DNA of 64,000 bases from an uncultured Paracoccaceae bacterium (GTDB lineage: Bacteria > Pseudomonadota > Alphaproteobacteria > Rhodobacterales > Rhodobacteraceae), in contig CANLDN010000007.1 of NCBI GenBank assembly GCA_947489445.1, positions 170,164 to 234,163 of the forward strand, read 5' to 3'. The notes under the pieces were generated by a model. That model saw nothing but the letters and a program-made list of their open reading frames with translations. It was not told the DNA's origin and ran no database searches. Positions 8,191 through 16,941 of the stretch are shown piece by piece. Position numbers and translations under genes: made by a program. Within the stretch, counting starts at the first letter, position 1. Each line of letters opens with the position of its first letter.

Positions 8191-9639
8191 ATGCTTGATT
8201 TACGCCCAGTGGGATATGTGATCGGTCTGCTTGTGGCGTCGCTTGGTTTGACCATGATCGGCCCCTTGGTTGCTGATCTGATCGCGGATAATGGGCATTG
8301 GTTTGTTTTCTTTGAAAGCGCGGTGATCACCGTGCTGACCGGCGGACTGATGGCGCTGGCTTGTGCCAATGGGGTGACGGCCGGGTTGTCGCTGCGCCAG
8401 ACGTTTCTTTTGACATCGCTGGTTTGGCTGACATTGCCGGTGTTTGGGGCGTTGCCCTTTGTTTTGGGCGCGACGGAGGCCACGTTTACGGATGCGTTTT
8501 TTGAGGCGATGTCGGGCCTGACGACGACCGGCGCCACCGCCTTTGGCGGATTGCAGGACATGCCGGACGGTTTGAAGCTGTGGCGCGGTGTGTTGCAGTG
8601 GTTGGGTGGTGTGGGGATTATTGTGGTGGCAATGGTGTTTTTGCCTGAGCTGCGCGTTGGGGGAATGCAGATATTCCGATCTGAAGGGTTTGATACCTCT
8701 GGGAAAATCCTGCCGCGTGCCGGTGAAATCGCGACCCGTATTTCGGTGATTTATGTGGCGCTGACTTTGGCTTGCATGCTGTCCTATGCCGCCACGGGCA
8801 TGGGCGGGTTTGACGCGATGGTGCATGCGATGACAACCGTATCGACGGGGGGTATGGCAAATTATGACAACTCATTCGCCGGTTTTAGTGCGGGTGTACA
8901 TTATGTGGCCGTGGTGTTCATGATCCTTGCGGCGCTACCATTTGTGCGGTTTGTCCAGCTTTTGGCGGGAACGGCGCAGCCATTGGTCAAAGACAAGCAG
9001 ATCCACGTATTCCTGCTAATTATCGCCTTTGCTGTTCTATTGATGTCGTCCTGGCTGTGGGGGCGTAGCGGCGTCGTGACCGAGGCAAGCTTTCGCAACG
9101 CGCTTTTTAACGTGACCTCGATCACCACGGGGACGGGCTATGCCAATGCCAATTACATGACATGGGGAACGTTTCCGGTGGTTATGTTCTTCTTTATCGG
9201 TCTGATCGGGGGGTGCGCGGGGTCAACATCATGTTCGGTCAAGGTGTTCCGTTATCAGTTGCTGTTTGCCGCCTTGAAAAGCCAGATCCGGCAGATCCAT
9301 TCGCCACATGGAATTTTCACCCCCCGTTATGCCGGGCGCGCGATCAGCGAGGATGTCCTGAATTCGGTCATGGCGTTTCTGGTGGCCTTTGTTCTGTCGC
9401 TGGGCGTGACATCGGTTTTGTTGGGAATGACAGGGTTGGATTTCATCACCTCGGTGTCGGGTGCTGCTGCCGCCATCGCCAATGTGGGGCCCGGATTGGG
9501 CCTGGAGATCGGTCCGGCGGGCAATTACGCGGGTCTCAATGACATCGCAAAGTGGATTTTGGCGATTGCCATGTTTGTGGGCCGGTTGGAGATCATGGTG
9601 GTGCTGACCATTCTATCCATCAAATTCTGGAGAAACTGA
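8191..9639 (+). CDS. trkH: TrkH-family potassium uptake membrane protein
   Basis: A 482-residue integral membrane protein of the TrkH/KtrB superfamily that carries K+ into the cell. All four selectivity-filter loops can be read: TTTGATAFGG, TTVSTGGMAN, SITTGTGYAN and IANVGPGLGLEI, each separated by membrane helices. Length matches TrkH (about 480). TrkH normally needs a TrkA NAD-binding regulator, which is not next to it. Its stop overlaps the start of the next gene by one base (TGATG), so the two are probably translated together, an odd pairing with a ThDP enzyme. Confidence 0.92.
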   Translation: MLDLRPVGYVIGLLVASLGLTMIGPLVADLIADNGHWFVFFESAVITVLTGGLMALACANGVTAGLSLRQTFLLTSLVWLTLPVFGALPFVLGATEATFTDAFFEAMSGLTTTGATAFGGLQDMPDGLKLWRGVLQWLGGVGIIVVAMVFLPELRVGGMQIFRSEGFDTSGKILPRAGEIATRISVIYVALTLACMLSYAATGMGGFDAMVHAMTTVSTGGMANYDNSFAGFSAGVHYVAVVFMILAALPFVRFVQLLAGTAQPLVKDKQIHVFLLIIAFAVLLMSSWLWGRSGVVTEASFRNALFNVTSITTGTGYANANYMTWGTFPVVMFFFIGLIGGCAGSTSCSVKVFRYQLLFAALKSQIRQIHSPHGIFTPRYAGRAISEDVLNSVMAFLVAFVLSLGVTSVLLGMTGLDFITSVSGAAAAIANVGPGLGLEIGPAGNYAGLNDIAKWILAIAMFVGRLEIMVVLTILSIKFWRN

Positions 9640-11264
9640 TGACGATACGGCCTTTGGGTGCACAGATTTCCCATATGCTGAAGGATCGTGGGGTTGATGT
9701 GATCTTTGGCATTCCCGGTGTGCATAATCAGGAAATGTATCGCGGGATTGAGGAGGCCGGTCTGCGACATGTTTTGGCGCGCCACGAGCAGGGCGCCGGG
9801 TTCATGGCTGAAGGCTATGCCCGTGCGACCGGCAAGCCGGGGGTGGCCTATGTGATCACAGGGCCGGGGCTGTGCAACATCATGACACCGATGGGGCAGG
9901 CCTATTCGGATAGCGTGCCGATGCTGGTGATTTCCTCGTGTCTGGATGAGACCGCAGCGAAGCGCGGGCAGTTGCACCAGATGAAGGATCAGGAAGGGGC
10001 TGCGCGGGCGGTCTGTGATTGGAGTGAGACAGCCCGGACGGCCGAGGCGGCATATTCGCTGATTGATCGGGCGATGAACGAACTGACGATCGGGACACGC
10101 CGCTCGAAACACATCCAGGTGCCGATTTCGGCATTGGAGGAGAGCACGCTTGATGACTGGCCCAAAACGCCGATGCTTGGCCCGCGACCGATTGAGCCGG
10201 AACCGGATTGGGCGCAGTACGCTGCGCAATTGCTGAATGAAGCCGAACGTCCGCTGTTTATTTTTGGCGGCGGTGCGCGGCAGCTTGGCTACCCGGGCTT
10301 GGGCGAAGGCCGACCAGAGCTGCTGGAACGGGTCCTGACCCAAACGGGTGCGGCGGCATTCACGACCTATGCTGGGCGCGGTGTTGTCCCGGCCGATTAC
10401 CCCTTTCTTTTCGGTGCAATGCTGGCGCGGCCGGGCAGCGCGGATATCATCAAGATGTCGGATCTGGTGATCGCTGTCGGAACGACGCTGTCAGAAGTTG
10501 ATCTGTGGCGCCCGCATCTAGGTCATGCGGCGCGGTTGCTGCGTGTGGATACCGATGAAGAGATTCTGGCAAGCACAGTGCCGTATCAGTACCCGATCCG
10601 CGCCGATGCAGAGATGTTTTTTGTCCGCCTTGCTGAGCAGTCTTTCGGTGGTCCTTCAACCGGCTGGTCTGCGGACATGGTTGCGACGACACGCAAGGCG
10701 TGGTTGTCCGAGATCGATGCGGAGCGACCGGGGATTTTGCAAGTGGCGGATGCCTTGAAAGAGGCGCTTCCCACCGACACCATGATCTATTCCGACATGA
10801 CCCAGTTCGCTTACGCGGCGAAAGAGGTCTATCCGATGGATCGACCCGGCCATTGGCATCATCCTTACGGCTTTGGCACGCTGGGCTATGCGCTGCCTGC
10901 GGCCATTGGCGGCAAGATCGGGGTGGAGGATCAGCCTGTGATCGCGATCCTGGGCGATTATGGGTTCCAGTACACCGTGCAGGAACTGGCTGTCGCGGTT
11001 GAACTTGAGCTGAATCTGCCCATCATCATTTGGGACAATGGCAAGCTGGGCGAGATCGAGGACAGCATGGTGCGGGCGCAGATTGCGCCGAATGCCGTGG
11101 TCCAGCGTAATCCGGATTTTTGCAAGCTGGCAGAGGCTTACGGTGCGCGGTCAGCGGCACCGCGTGATTTGGACGCGTTTCAGAATGCCATCAAGGATGC
11201 GTTGGCCACGAAGGGGCCGACGATCATCCATGCCAAATCAGATATCGCCTTTACCAGCAGCTGA
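9639..11264 (+). CDS. Thiamine-diphosphate enzyme, acetolactate-synthase-like (possible 5-guanidino-2-oxopentanoate decarboxylase)
   Basis: A 541-residue ThDP-dependent enzyme with the three-domain plan of acetolactate synthase and 2-oxoacid decarboxylases. The activating glutamate is Glu50 in ARHEQGAG, and the ThDP/Mg motif begins GDYGFQ at 439 and ends at the DN around 466-467. Close Roseobacter relatives are, as I recall, annotated as 5-guanidino-2-oxopentanoate decarboxylase, which acts in the arginine transaminase route. No small regulatory subunit follows, so a biosynthetic acetolactate synthase is unlikely. It overlaps trkH by one base and converges with the next gene with a 14-bp overlap. 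Confidence 0.78.
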   Translation: MTIRPLGAQISHMLKDRGVDVIFGIPGVHNQEMYRGIEEAGLRHVLARHEQGAGFMAEGYARATGKPGVAYVITGPGLCNIMTPMGQAYSDSVPMLVISSCLDETAAKRGQLHQMKDQEGAARAVCDWSETARTAEAAYSLIDRAMNELTIGTRRSKHIQVPISALEESTLDDWPKTPMLGPRPIEPEPDWAQYAAQLLNEAERPLFIFGGGARQLGYPGLGEGRPELLERVLTQTGAAAFTTYAGRGVVPADYPFLFGAMLARPGSADIIKMSDLVIAVGTTLSEVDLWRPHLGHAARLLRVDTDEEILASTVPYQYPIRADAEMFFVRLAEQSFGGPSTGWSADMVATTRKAWLSEIDAERPGILQVADALKEALPTDTMIYSDMTQFAYAAKEVYPMDRPGHWHHPYGFGTLGYALPAAIGGKIGVEDQPVIAILGDYGFQYTVQELAVAVELELNLPIIIWDNGKLGEIEDSMVRAQIAPNAVVQRNPDFCKLAEAYGARSAAPRDLDAFQNAIKDALATKGPTIIHAKSDIAFTSS

Positions 11265-12984
11265 CCAACACAGTGATATCCGCCGCCCGCCGCGTCAGCG
11301 CCACCGGAGAGATCGTGCCGGAGGTGCCCGCGCGTTCGGCGCTGATCCCCAATGTTTCCATCGCATTGATGATTTGGTCGGAATCGATTGAAAAATTGAC
11401 CTCTGGCGGGAGCACGCGGGTGTTCCCGTCGGCCCGGGGCAAGAGCATCCCAAGCACCGCACCTGTGTCATCAAAGACAGGCCCGCCCGCATCGCTGGGC
11501 TGCGGCAGGATCGACAGACGCTTGATGCGGTCATCCCCTGTCAGCCCGCGAATATCGATGACCTGACCGAAGGTGAGCGTGGGCGCGCTGAGTACACCGT
11601 TGAAGGGATACCCTGCGACAGCGATCTGATCCTGCAGGCGCGGAATGTTGGTTTGGAACTTTGCAAAACTCAGCGGTGCAAGCGGTTCAATCGGGCGCAA
11701 GACGGCGATGCCAAGGTCATCTTCGGTAAAAACGACCTCTGCATCGTTTTCGCGATCATAGGTGATCCGTTCGCAATTCTGTACGGCTTCCGGCGTGGTG
11801 ATGACCGTCCCATCGGCGGCCACATAAAACCCTGATCGCGAAAGGCGCGGCTGTCGGACCGCGAGGCCGGCAACCATATCGATGGCCTGATCGTCGCTGG
11901 CCGGCACGATCCGCGGATCAAGTGTACCATCTAGCCGTTCGAAGCTATCGCTCATCTCTTTGATGATACGCTGGCGTCGCTGATCATCGCCAGCGGGCCA
12001 AACAAGTGTGAAGCCTTTGATGGCGCCATTTTCCAGCGTGACACTTGTGTAGGAGTGGATATCGTCACCAATCCCTTCGACAACGAAACTGTCTGCGTTC
12101 AACGTTCGCTCACCGTCTGGCGGGACGATATCGAGGATCTGAAACACCTCGTATAGCCCGACCAACCGTCCTTCATCCCCTTCTTGCGAGATGAAGAGCA
12201 CCTGCGCCTGCTGGATGTCGCCGCTGGCATCGAACCGCACAAAGGGAGGTTTGTATTCCGTAAAGGCAACGACATCGATCGGCAGTTGCATCTGGATGCC
12301 TGACGCTTCGTCGCGGACCAGCCGCATGTTCATCCCGTCAAGCACACTGTCATAGTCATCCAGCAATGTCGCCCGCTGCTGTGTGGTCAGAACGCCGGTT
12401 GGGGGCAGGTTATTCTCGCGCTGCCATTCCTGCATGGCAGTACGGGTTCCGCGCCCAAAAGCGCCGTCGATGGCCGCATCGTAGACGCCCGCCCATTCCA
12501 ATGCGATTTGCAATTCTTCGCGTTCTTCGCGCGTCAGCGCTGCCTCGGACGCCTGCGCCTCTGCCAGGGTTTCATCAGGTGCATCAAATGGATCGCTGGG
12601 GAGTTCTGCTGCGGCTATGGGTTCTGTTACGACCGGGTCGGGGGCTGGTGCGGCAGGTGTGCTGCCGCCGATGGGCCAGAATTGTTGTTTGAAAAAACGT
12701 CCGTTTTTAACAAAGCTGTCTGGCGGCACTGCGCCGCGCGCCAGAAGGCGTGCCAATTCCACCTCTGCCTGGGGCTCAGTAAAAGGACCCACAAAAATGG
12801 CATAAAACCCATCGCCCAGATAAAACCCGGCAACGTCATCGATTTGGCCCGCATATTCGCGTGACCGGTCCTGCGCCCGTGTGAGCGTTTGGTGTGCTTC
12901 GATCTGCACCCAAAAAGAATCTTGAGCCGCTGCGGAAACTGTCGACACAATAATAAATACAAACGCAGCTAGTGCCTTGATCAT
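11251..12984 (-). CDS. Exported SPOR/peptidoglycan-binding protein with a degenerate trypsin-like domain
   Basis: This 577-residue protein has a signal peptide (1-20), a SPOR-like domain (about 24-105), a Pro/Ala linker, a PG_binding_1 domain (about 150-210), an undefined middle part, and a C-terminal trypsin/HtrA-like fold (about 365-550). In that fold only the Asp equivalent remains (Asp423 in DDLGIAVL). The His segment reads TTPEAV (396-401) where families have TxxHV, and the Ser segment reads SDAGGP (497-502) where GNSGGP is expected. It should therefore be proteolytically dead and may serve as an envelope scaffold. The ATG at 12984 is chosen because the signal peptide begins there. Confidence 0.8.
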   Translation of the reverse strand: MIKALAAFVFIIVSTVSAAAQDSFWVQIEAHQTLTRAQDRSREYAGQIDDVAGFYLGDGFYAIFVGPFTEPQAEVELARLLARGAVPPDSFVKNGRFFKQQFWPIGGSTPAAPAPDPVVTEPIAAAELPSDPFDAPDETLAEAQASEAALTREEREELQIALEWAGVYDAAIDGAFGRGTRTAMQEWQRENNLPPTGVLTTQQRATLLDDYDSVLDGMNMRLVRDEASGIQMQLPIDVVAFTEYKPPFVRFDASGDIQQAQVLFISQEGDEGRLVGLYEVFQILDIVPPDGERTLNADSFVVEGIGDDIHSYTSVTLENGAIKGFTLVWPAGDDQRRQRIIKEMSDSFERLDGTLDPRIVPASDDQAIDMVAGLAVRQPRLSRSGFYVAADGTVITTPEAVQNCERITYDRENDAEVVFTEDDLGIAVLRPIEPLAPLSFAKFQTNIPRLQDQIAVAGYPFNGVLSAPTLTFGQVIDIRGLTGDDRIKRLSILPQPSDAGGPVFDDTGAVLGMLLPRADGNTRVLPPEVNFSIDSDQIINAMETLGISAERAGTSGTISPVALTRRAADITVLVSCW

Positions 12985-13159
12985 TGCTACCCCGAAAAAT
13001 GCTTTGTCCCTGATCAACTGATTGGCCTTGTCTTTGCCCGGAAGCAAGGGCTTACGCTATAAACTTTACGTAATCTCGGCATTATCTCGCCACCCGTTGC
13101 CCAATTGACCCCAATCGCAGGGCGTCCTATGGAGCCGGGTAAAGCAGACGAGGGTTAAG

Positions 13160-14080
13160 ATGCCGGAAAAACCACGCAGTTTTCAGGAGATTATTCTGAG
13201 GCTTCAAACCTATTGGGCATCCAAAGGTTGCGCCATTTTGCAACCTTATGACATGGAAGTGGGCGCTGGCACGTTTCACCCTGCCACAACTTTGCGCGCG
13301 CTGGGCACCAAACCTTGGGCTGCGGCATATGTTCAGCCATCACGCCGCCCAACCGATGGCCGTTATGGCGAAAACCCTAACCGTTTGCAGCATTATTACC
13401 AGTATCAGGTGATTATCAAACCGTCGCCGCCGGACTTGCAGGAGCTATATCTGGGGTCGTTGGAGGCGATTGGGATTGACGCATCTCTGCATGACATCCG
13501 CTTTGTCGAAGATGACTGGGAAAGCCCGACGCTTGGCGCATGGGGTCTGGGTTGGGAGGTCTGGTGTGACGGTATGGAAGTCAGCCAGTTCACCTATTTT
13601 CAGCAGGTGGGCGGCCATGATTGCAAACCGGTCTCGGGTGAGCTGACCTATGGGTTGGAGCGGTTGGCGATATACATCTTGGGCGTCGATCACGTCATGG
13701 ATATGCCCTTCAATGATCCGCAAACGCCGATCCCGCTGACTTATGGCGACATCTTCAAGCAGACCGAACAGGAATATGCGCGCTGGAACTTTGACGTAGC
13801 TGATACCGCCGTGTTGTTGCAGCATTTTGAGGATGCCGAGGCCGAATGTCAGCGCATCCTTGATATGCCCGCCGAAGATCCAAAGAAGGACATGAAGATC
13901 ATCATGGCCCATCCGGCCTATGACCAGTGCATCAAGGCGAGCCATGTGTTCAACCTGCTTGACGCACGCGGCGTGATCTCGGTCACGGAACGGCAGGCCT
14001 ATATTGGGCGGGTGAGGGCGCTGGCCAAGGCCTGCGCGGATGCGTTTGTGCAGACGGATGCAGGCGGGGCGGCGGCCTGA
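13160..14080 (+). CDS. glyQ: Glycyl-tRNA synthetase alpha subunit
   Basis: The alpha subunit of the bacterial alpha2beta2 glycyl-tRNA synthetase, which activates glycine and loads tRNA-Gly. At 306 residues it has the normal length, and typical family blocks are present: [21 protein letters not shown] near residue 30, [19 protein letters not shown] near 70, and [12 protein letters not shown] near 150. It is the first gene of a three-gene run (glyQ, DUF6446, glyS) with one-base overlaps between stops and starts. The 175-bp region upstream, diverging from the SPOR protein, should hold the promoter. Confidence 0.98.
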   Translation: MPEKPRSFQEIILRLQTYWASKGCAILQPYDMEVGAGTFHPATTLRALGTKPWAAAYVQPSRRPTDGRYGENPNRLQHYYQYQVIIKPSPPDLQELYLGSLEAIGIDASLHDIRFVEDDWESPTLGAWGLGWEVWCDGMEVSQFTYFQQVGGHDCKPVSGELTYGLERLAIYILGVDHVMDMPFNDPQTPIPLTYGDIFKQTEQEYARWNFDVADTAVLLQHFEDAEAECQRILDMPAEDPKKDMKIIMAHPAYDQCIKASHVFNLLDARGVISVTERQAYIGRVRALAKACADAFVQTDAGGAAA

Positions 14081-14604
14081 TGGCACGATTTATCATTGCG
14101 GGGATGCTTGTGATTGCAGCGATTGCGGGGGCCGTTCTTTATTATCAACAGGTCTATGCTTATTACACGACGGTGCAGGCCGATGCGCAGGATGTGCGGC
14201 TGACCTCTGTCGTGACTGGCCAGCCAGAGCCGGTCATTTTCGAGAATTTTCAGGGCATTGATGCCAATAGCAGCCCGTTGCGCTACCGCGCCTGTTTTCA
14301 GACGGTGCTGAGCCAAGCGATGTTGACCGAGACCTATGTGATTTACGACGATGCGGAGCCGCGCAATGCGCCGGGGTGGTTTGACTGCTTTGACGCGCAG
14401 ACGATTGGTGCCGATCTTGAACGCGGCGAAGCGCTGGCGTTTCTGGGCACTCAAAACATCCAATATGGGATCGATCGCATTGTCGCCGTCTACCCTGATG
14501 GTCGCGCCTATGCGTGGCATCAGATTAACCCCTGCGGCGAGGTTGTGTTTGACGGTAACCCCACCCCTGATGATTGCCCCCCAGCCCCGGAAGGCCTGAA
14601 CTGA
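14080..14604 (+). CDS. DUF6446-type membrane-anchored protein between glyQ and glyS
   Basis: A 174-residue protein with one N-terminal membrane helix (about residues 4-22) and a soluble periplasmic-side domain with several cysteines (Cys near 73, 103, 149 and 163). It matches what I know as DUF6446, which in Rhodobacteraceae commonly sits exactly here. The function is unknown. Its start overlaps the glyQ stop (TGATG) and its stop overlaps the glyS start in the same way, so it is made in step with the two synthetase subunits although it has no resemblance to tRNA enzymes. Confidence 0.8.
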   Translation: MARFIIAGMLVIAAIAGAVLYYQQVYAYYTTVQADAQDVRLTSVVTGQPEPVIFENFQGIDANSSPLRYRACFQTVLSQAMLTETYVIYDDAEPRNAPGWFDCFDAQTIGADLERGEALAFLGTQNIQYGIDRIVAVYPDGRAYAWHQINPCGEVVFDGNPTPDDCPPAPEGLN

Positions 14605-16862
14605 TGCCTGATCTTTTGATTGAACTGTTTTCCGAGGAAATTCCTGCGCGCATGCAAAAACGTGCTGCCGAGGATCTGCAAAAGCTGGTGACGGATGGGC
14701 TGGTCGAGGCGGGGCTGACCTATGCGGGGGCGGCGGCGTTTTCGACGCCCCGTCGGTTGACCTTGGCGCTTGATGGGCTGACGTCGGAGAGCAAGGCCGT
14801 GCGTGAAGAGCGCAAGGGGCCGAAGGTTGGTGCGCCCGACAAGGCGATTGACGGGTTCTTGCGCGGGGCCGGTGTGGCCCGCGATGATCTTGAAGTGCGC
14901 GATGACAAGAAGGGGCAGGTCTATTTCGCCGTGATCGAGAAGCCCGGTCGCATGGCGGCGGATATCGTGGCGGAGGTGCTGGAAAAGACCATCCGCAATT
15001 TCCCATGGCCCAAGTCGATGCGCTGGGGTGAGGGGGCGCTGAAATGGGTGCGCCCGCTGCATTCTATTCTGTGTATTTTGACCGATGAAGCTGGGGCTGA
15101 GGTTGTGCCGTTGGATGTCGATGGGATCGTGTCGGGCAATACGACGCGCGGTCATCGGTTTATGACACCTGTTGCGTTTTCTGTAGTATCTTTCGATGAT
15201 TACGAGGCCAAGTTGAAGCGCGCCCATGTGGTTTTGCGTGCGGACGAACGGGCCGAAGCGATCTGGGCGGAGGCGACCAATCAGGCCTTTGCGTTGGGCC
15301 TTGAAGTGGTCGAGGATCGTGGATTGCTGGCCGAGGTGGCCGGGCTGGTCGAATGGCCGGTCGTGTTGCTGGGTCGCATCGATGATGATTTTCTGGGCTT
15401 GCCGCCAGAGGTGTTGCAGACCTCGATGAAAGAGCATCAAAAATTCTTTTCCGTGAAGAACCCCAAAACGGGCCGGATTGAACGGTTCGTGACCGTGGCG
15501 AATATGGAAACGGCGGATAATGGTGCGACCATTCTGGCGGGGAACCAGAAGGTGCTGTCGGCGCGTTTGGCGGATGCGAAGTTCTTTTGGGAGAATGATT
15601 TGCGCGTGGCCAAGGCTGATGCCGGGAATGGTATGAAGCCGTGGTTTGACAAGCTGCGCGATGTAACTTTCCACAACAAACTCGGCACACAAGCAGAGTT
15701 TATCAATCGGATGGCTGTGCTTGCCCGTGAAATCGCACCCAGCATCGGCGCAGACCCTGATGCGGCAGAACAAGCGGCATTGGTTGCCAAAGTCGACTTG
15801 GCGTCTGAGATGGTTTACGAATTTCCTGAACTTCAGGGTGTAATGGGACGTTACTATCTTAAGGCCGCTCGTTATTCCGATAGTGTTGCGGATGCTTCAC
15901 GTGATCATTACGCGCCATTGGGGCCATCGGACGATGTGCCAACTGCGCCTGTGTCAGTGGCCGTGTCACTGGCTGAGAAGATAGACAAGCTAACTGGATT
16001 CTGGGCGATTGATGAGAAGCCGACCGGGAGCAAGGACCCGTTCGCGCTGCGCAGGGCCGCGCTGGGGGTTATTCGGTTGGTACATTCTAATGATTTCCAG
16101 CTTAGCCTTATTGGATATTTTGAGAAGGCTTTTGAAAGGCACTTAGCCGTTCCAGATTATGACGGCTTACCTGAACCGGATTTATCAGACATGTTGGACC
16201 GCTCAATCGAGGCGAAAGCGAAACTGGAACAAGCAAAAGTTGATGCCGAGAATATGGTCGCTACGGCTAAAGCGGCATCCAAGAGATTTGAAGATATGCA
16301 ATCCATCAAGTCTGCAGATGCACGAAAGACTGCTGCTGTTGGCCTCATCTCCTTCTTCCACGACCGCCTAAAAGTCTTCCTTAAGGACAAGGGCATCCGC
16401 CACGACATCATCGACGCCTGTATCGCAATGCCGGGGAATGATGACCTGACTTTGCTCGTCAAACGGGCAGAGGCACTGGCTGCGACCCTTGCCACCGATG
16501 ATGGCGAGAACCTGATCCAGGGGTTCAAGCGGGCCAACAATATCCTGACGCAGGCGGAAGAGGCGGATGGGGTCGAGTATTCCTACGGGGCGGAGCTGAA
16601 ATACGCGGAAGAGCCCGCCGAAAAGGCGCTTTTTGCCGCCCTTGATGCTGCGGATGCGAAGATTGCCCCGGCAATGCAGGCGGAGGATTTCAGCACGGCA
16701 ATGACTGCTATGGCGGCACTTCGTGGTCCTATTGACGCATTTTTCACCGATGTGCAGGTAAATGCCGAGAGTGCGCTCTTGCGTCGCAACAGGCTTAACC
16801 TGTTGTCACGTATCAGGAATATCTGCCTCAGTGTGGCTGATCTGACGAAGATCGAAGGCTAG
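14604..16862 (+). CDS. glyS: Glycyl-tRNA synthetase beta subunit, enlarged and compositionally mosaic
   Basis: The beta subunit supplies tRNA binding. It begins MPDLLIELFSEEIPARM, the family signature, at the ATG overlapping the previous stop. At 752 residues it is longer than the usual ~690. The extra length lies around residues 515-575, a charged, Ala/Lys-rich, probably helical stretch (MLDRSIEAKAKLEQAKVDAE and onward) just before the conserved SFFHDRLKVFLKDKGIRHD. Bases from about 15,660 to 16,380 are visibly AT-richer than the rest: 28/60 and 29/60 GC in two 60-base samples (15841, 16201) versus 42/60 at 15001. A recombined segment is a reasonable explanation. Confidence 0.96.
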   Translation: MPDLLIELFSEEIPARMQKRAAEDLQKLVTDGLVEAGLTYAGAAAFSTPRRLTLALDGLTSESKAVREERKGPKVGAPDKAIDGFLRGAGVARDDLEVRDDKKGQVYFAVIEKPGRMAADIVAEVLEKTIRNFPWPKSMRWGEGALKWVRPLHSILCILTDEAGAEVVPLDVDGIVSGNTTRGHRFMTPVAFSVVSFDDYEAKLKRAHVVLRADERAEAIWAEATNQAFALGLEVVEDRGLLAEVAGLVEWPVVLLGRIDDDFLGLPPEVLQTSMKEHQKFFSVKNPKTGRIERFVTVANMETADNGATILAGNQKVLSARLADAKFFWENDLRVAKADAGNGMKPWFDKLRDVTFHNKLGTQAEFINRMAVLAREIAPSIGADPDAAEQAALVAKVDLASEMVYEFPELQGVMGRYYLKAARYSDSVADASRDHYAPLGPSDDVPTAPVSVAVSLAEKIDKLTGFWAIDEKPTGSKDPFALRRAALGVIRLVHSNDFQLSLIGYFEKAFERHLAVPDYDGLPEPDLSDMLDRSIEAKAKLEQAKVDAENMVATAKAASKRFEDMQSIKSADARKTAAVGLISFFHDRLKVFLKDKGIRHDIIDACIAMPGNDDLTLLVKRAEALAATLATDDGENLIQGFKRANNILTQAEEADGVEYSYGAELKYAEEPAEKALFAALDAADAKIAPAMQAEDFSTAMTAMAALRGPIDAFFTDVQVNAESALLRRNRLNLLSRIRNICLSVADLTKIEG

Positions 16863-16941
16863 TCAGAAAACTGTAAAGTTTTATGTACACGTAATCGATT
16901 TCTGGCCCTATGCTGCACCTACACAATCAATCGGTGCCGCA

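Noticed and set aside
9639..11264. Biosynthetic acetolactate synthase (IlvB)
   Set aside because: There is no IlvH-type small subunit, the N-terminal sequence is unlike IlvB, and it is paired with trkH rather than ilv genes.
14520..15773. Minus-strand open frame of 417 codons
   Set aside because: Mirror frame of glyS, rich in Arg/His/Gln, with no domain.
16867..16882. Hairpin AAAACT-GTAA-AGTTTT after glyS as a terminator
   Set aside because: The stem is only 6 bp, A/T-rich, and not followed by a T-run; too weak to call.
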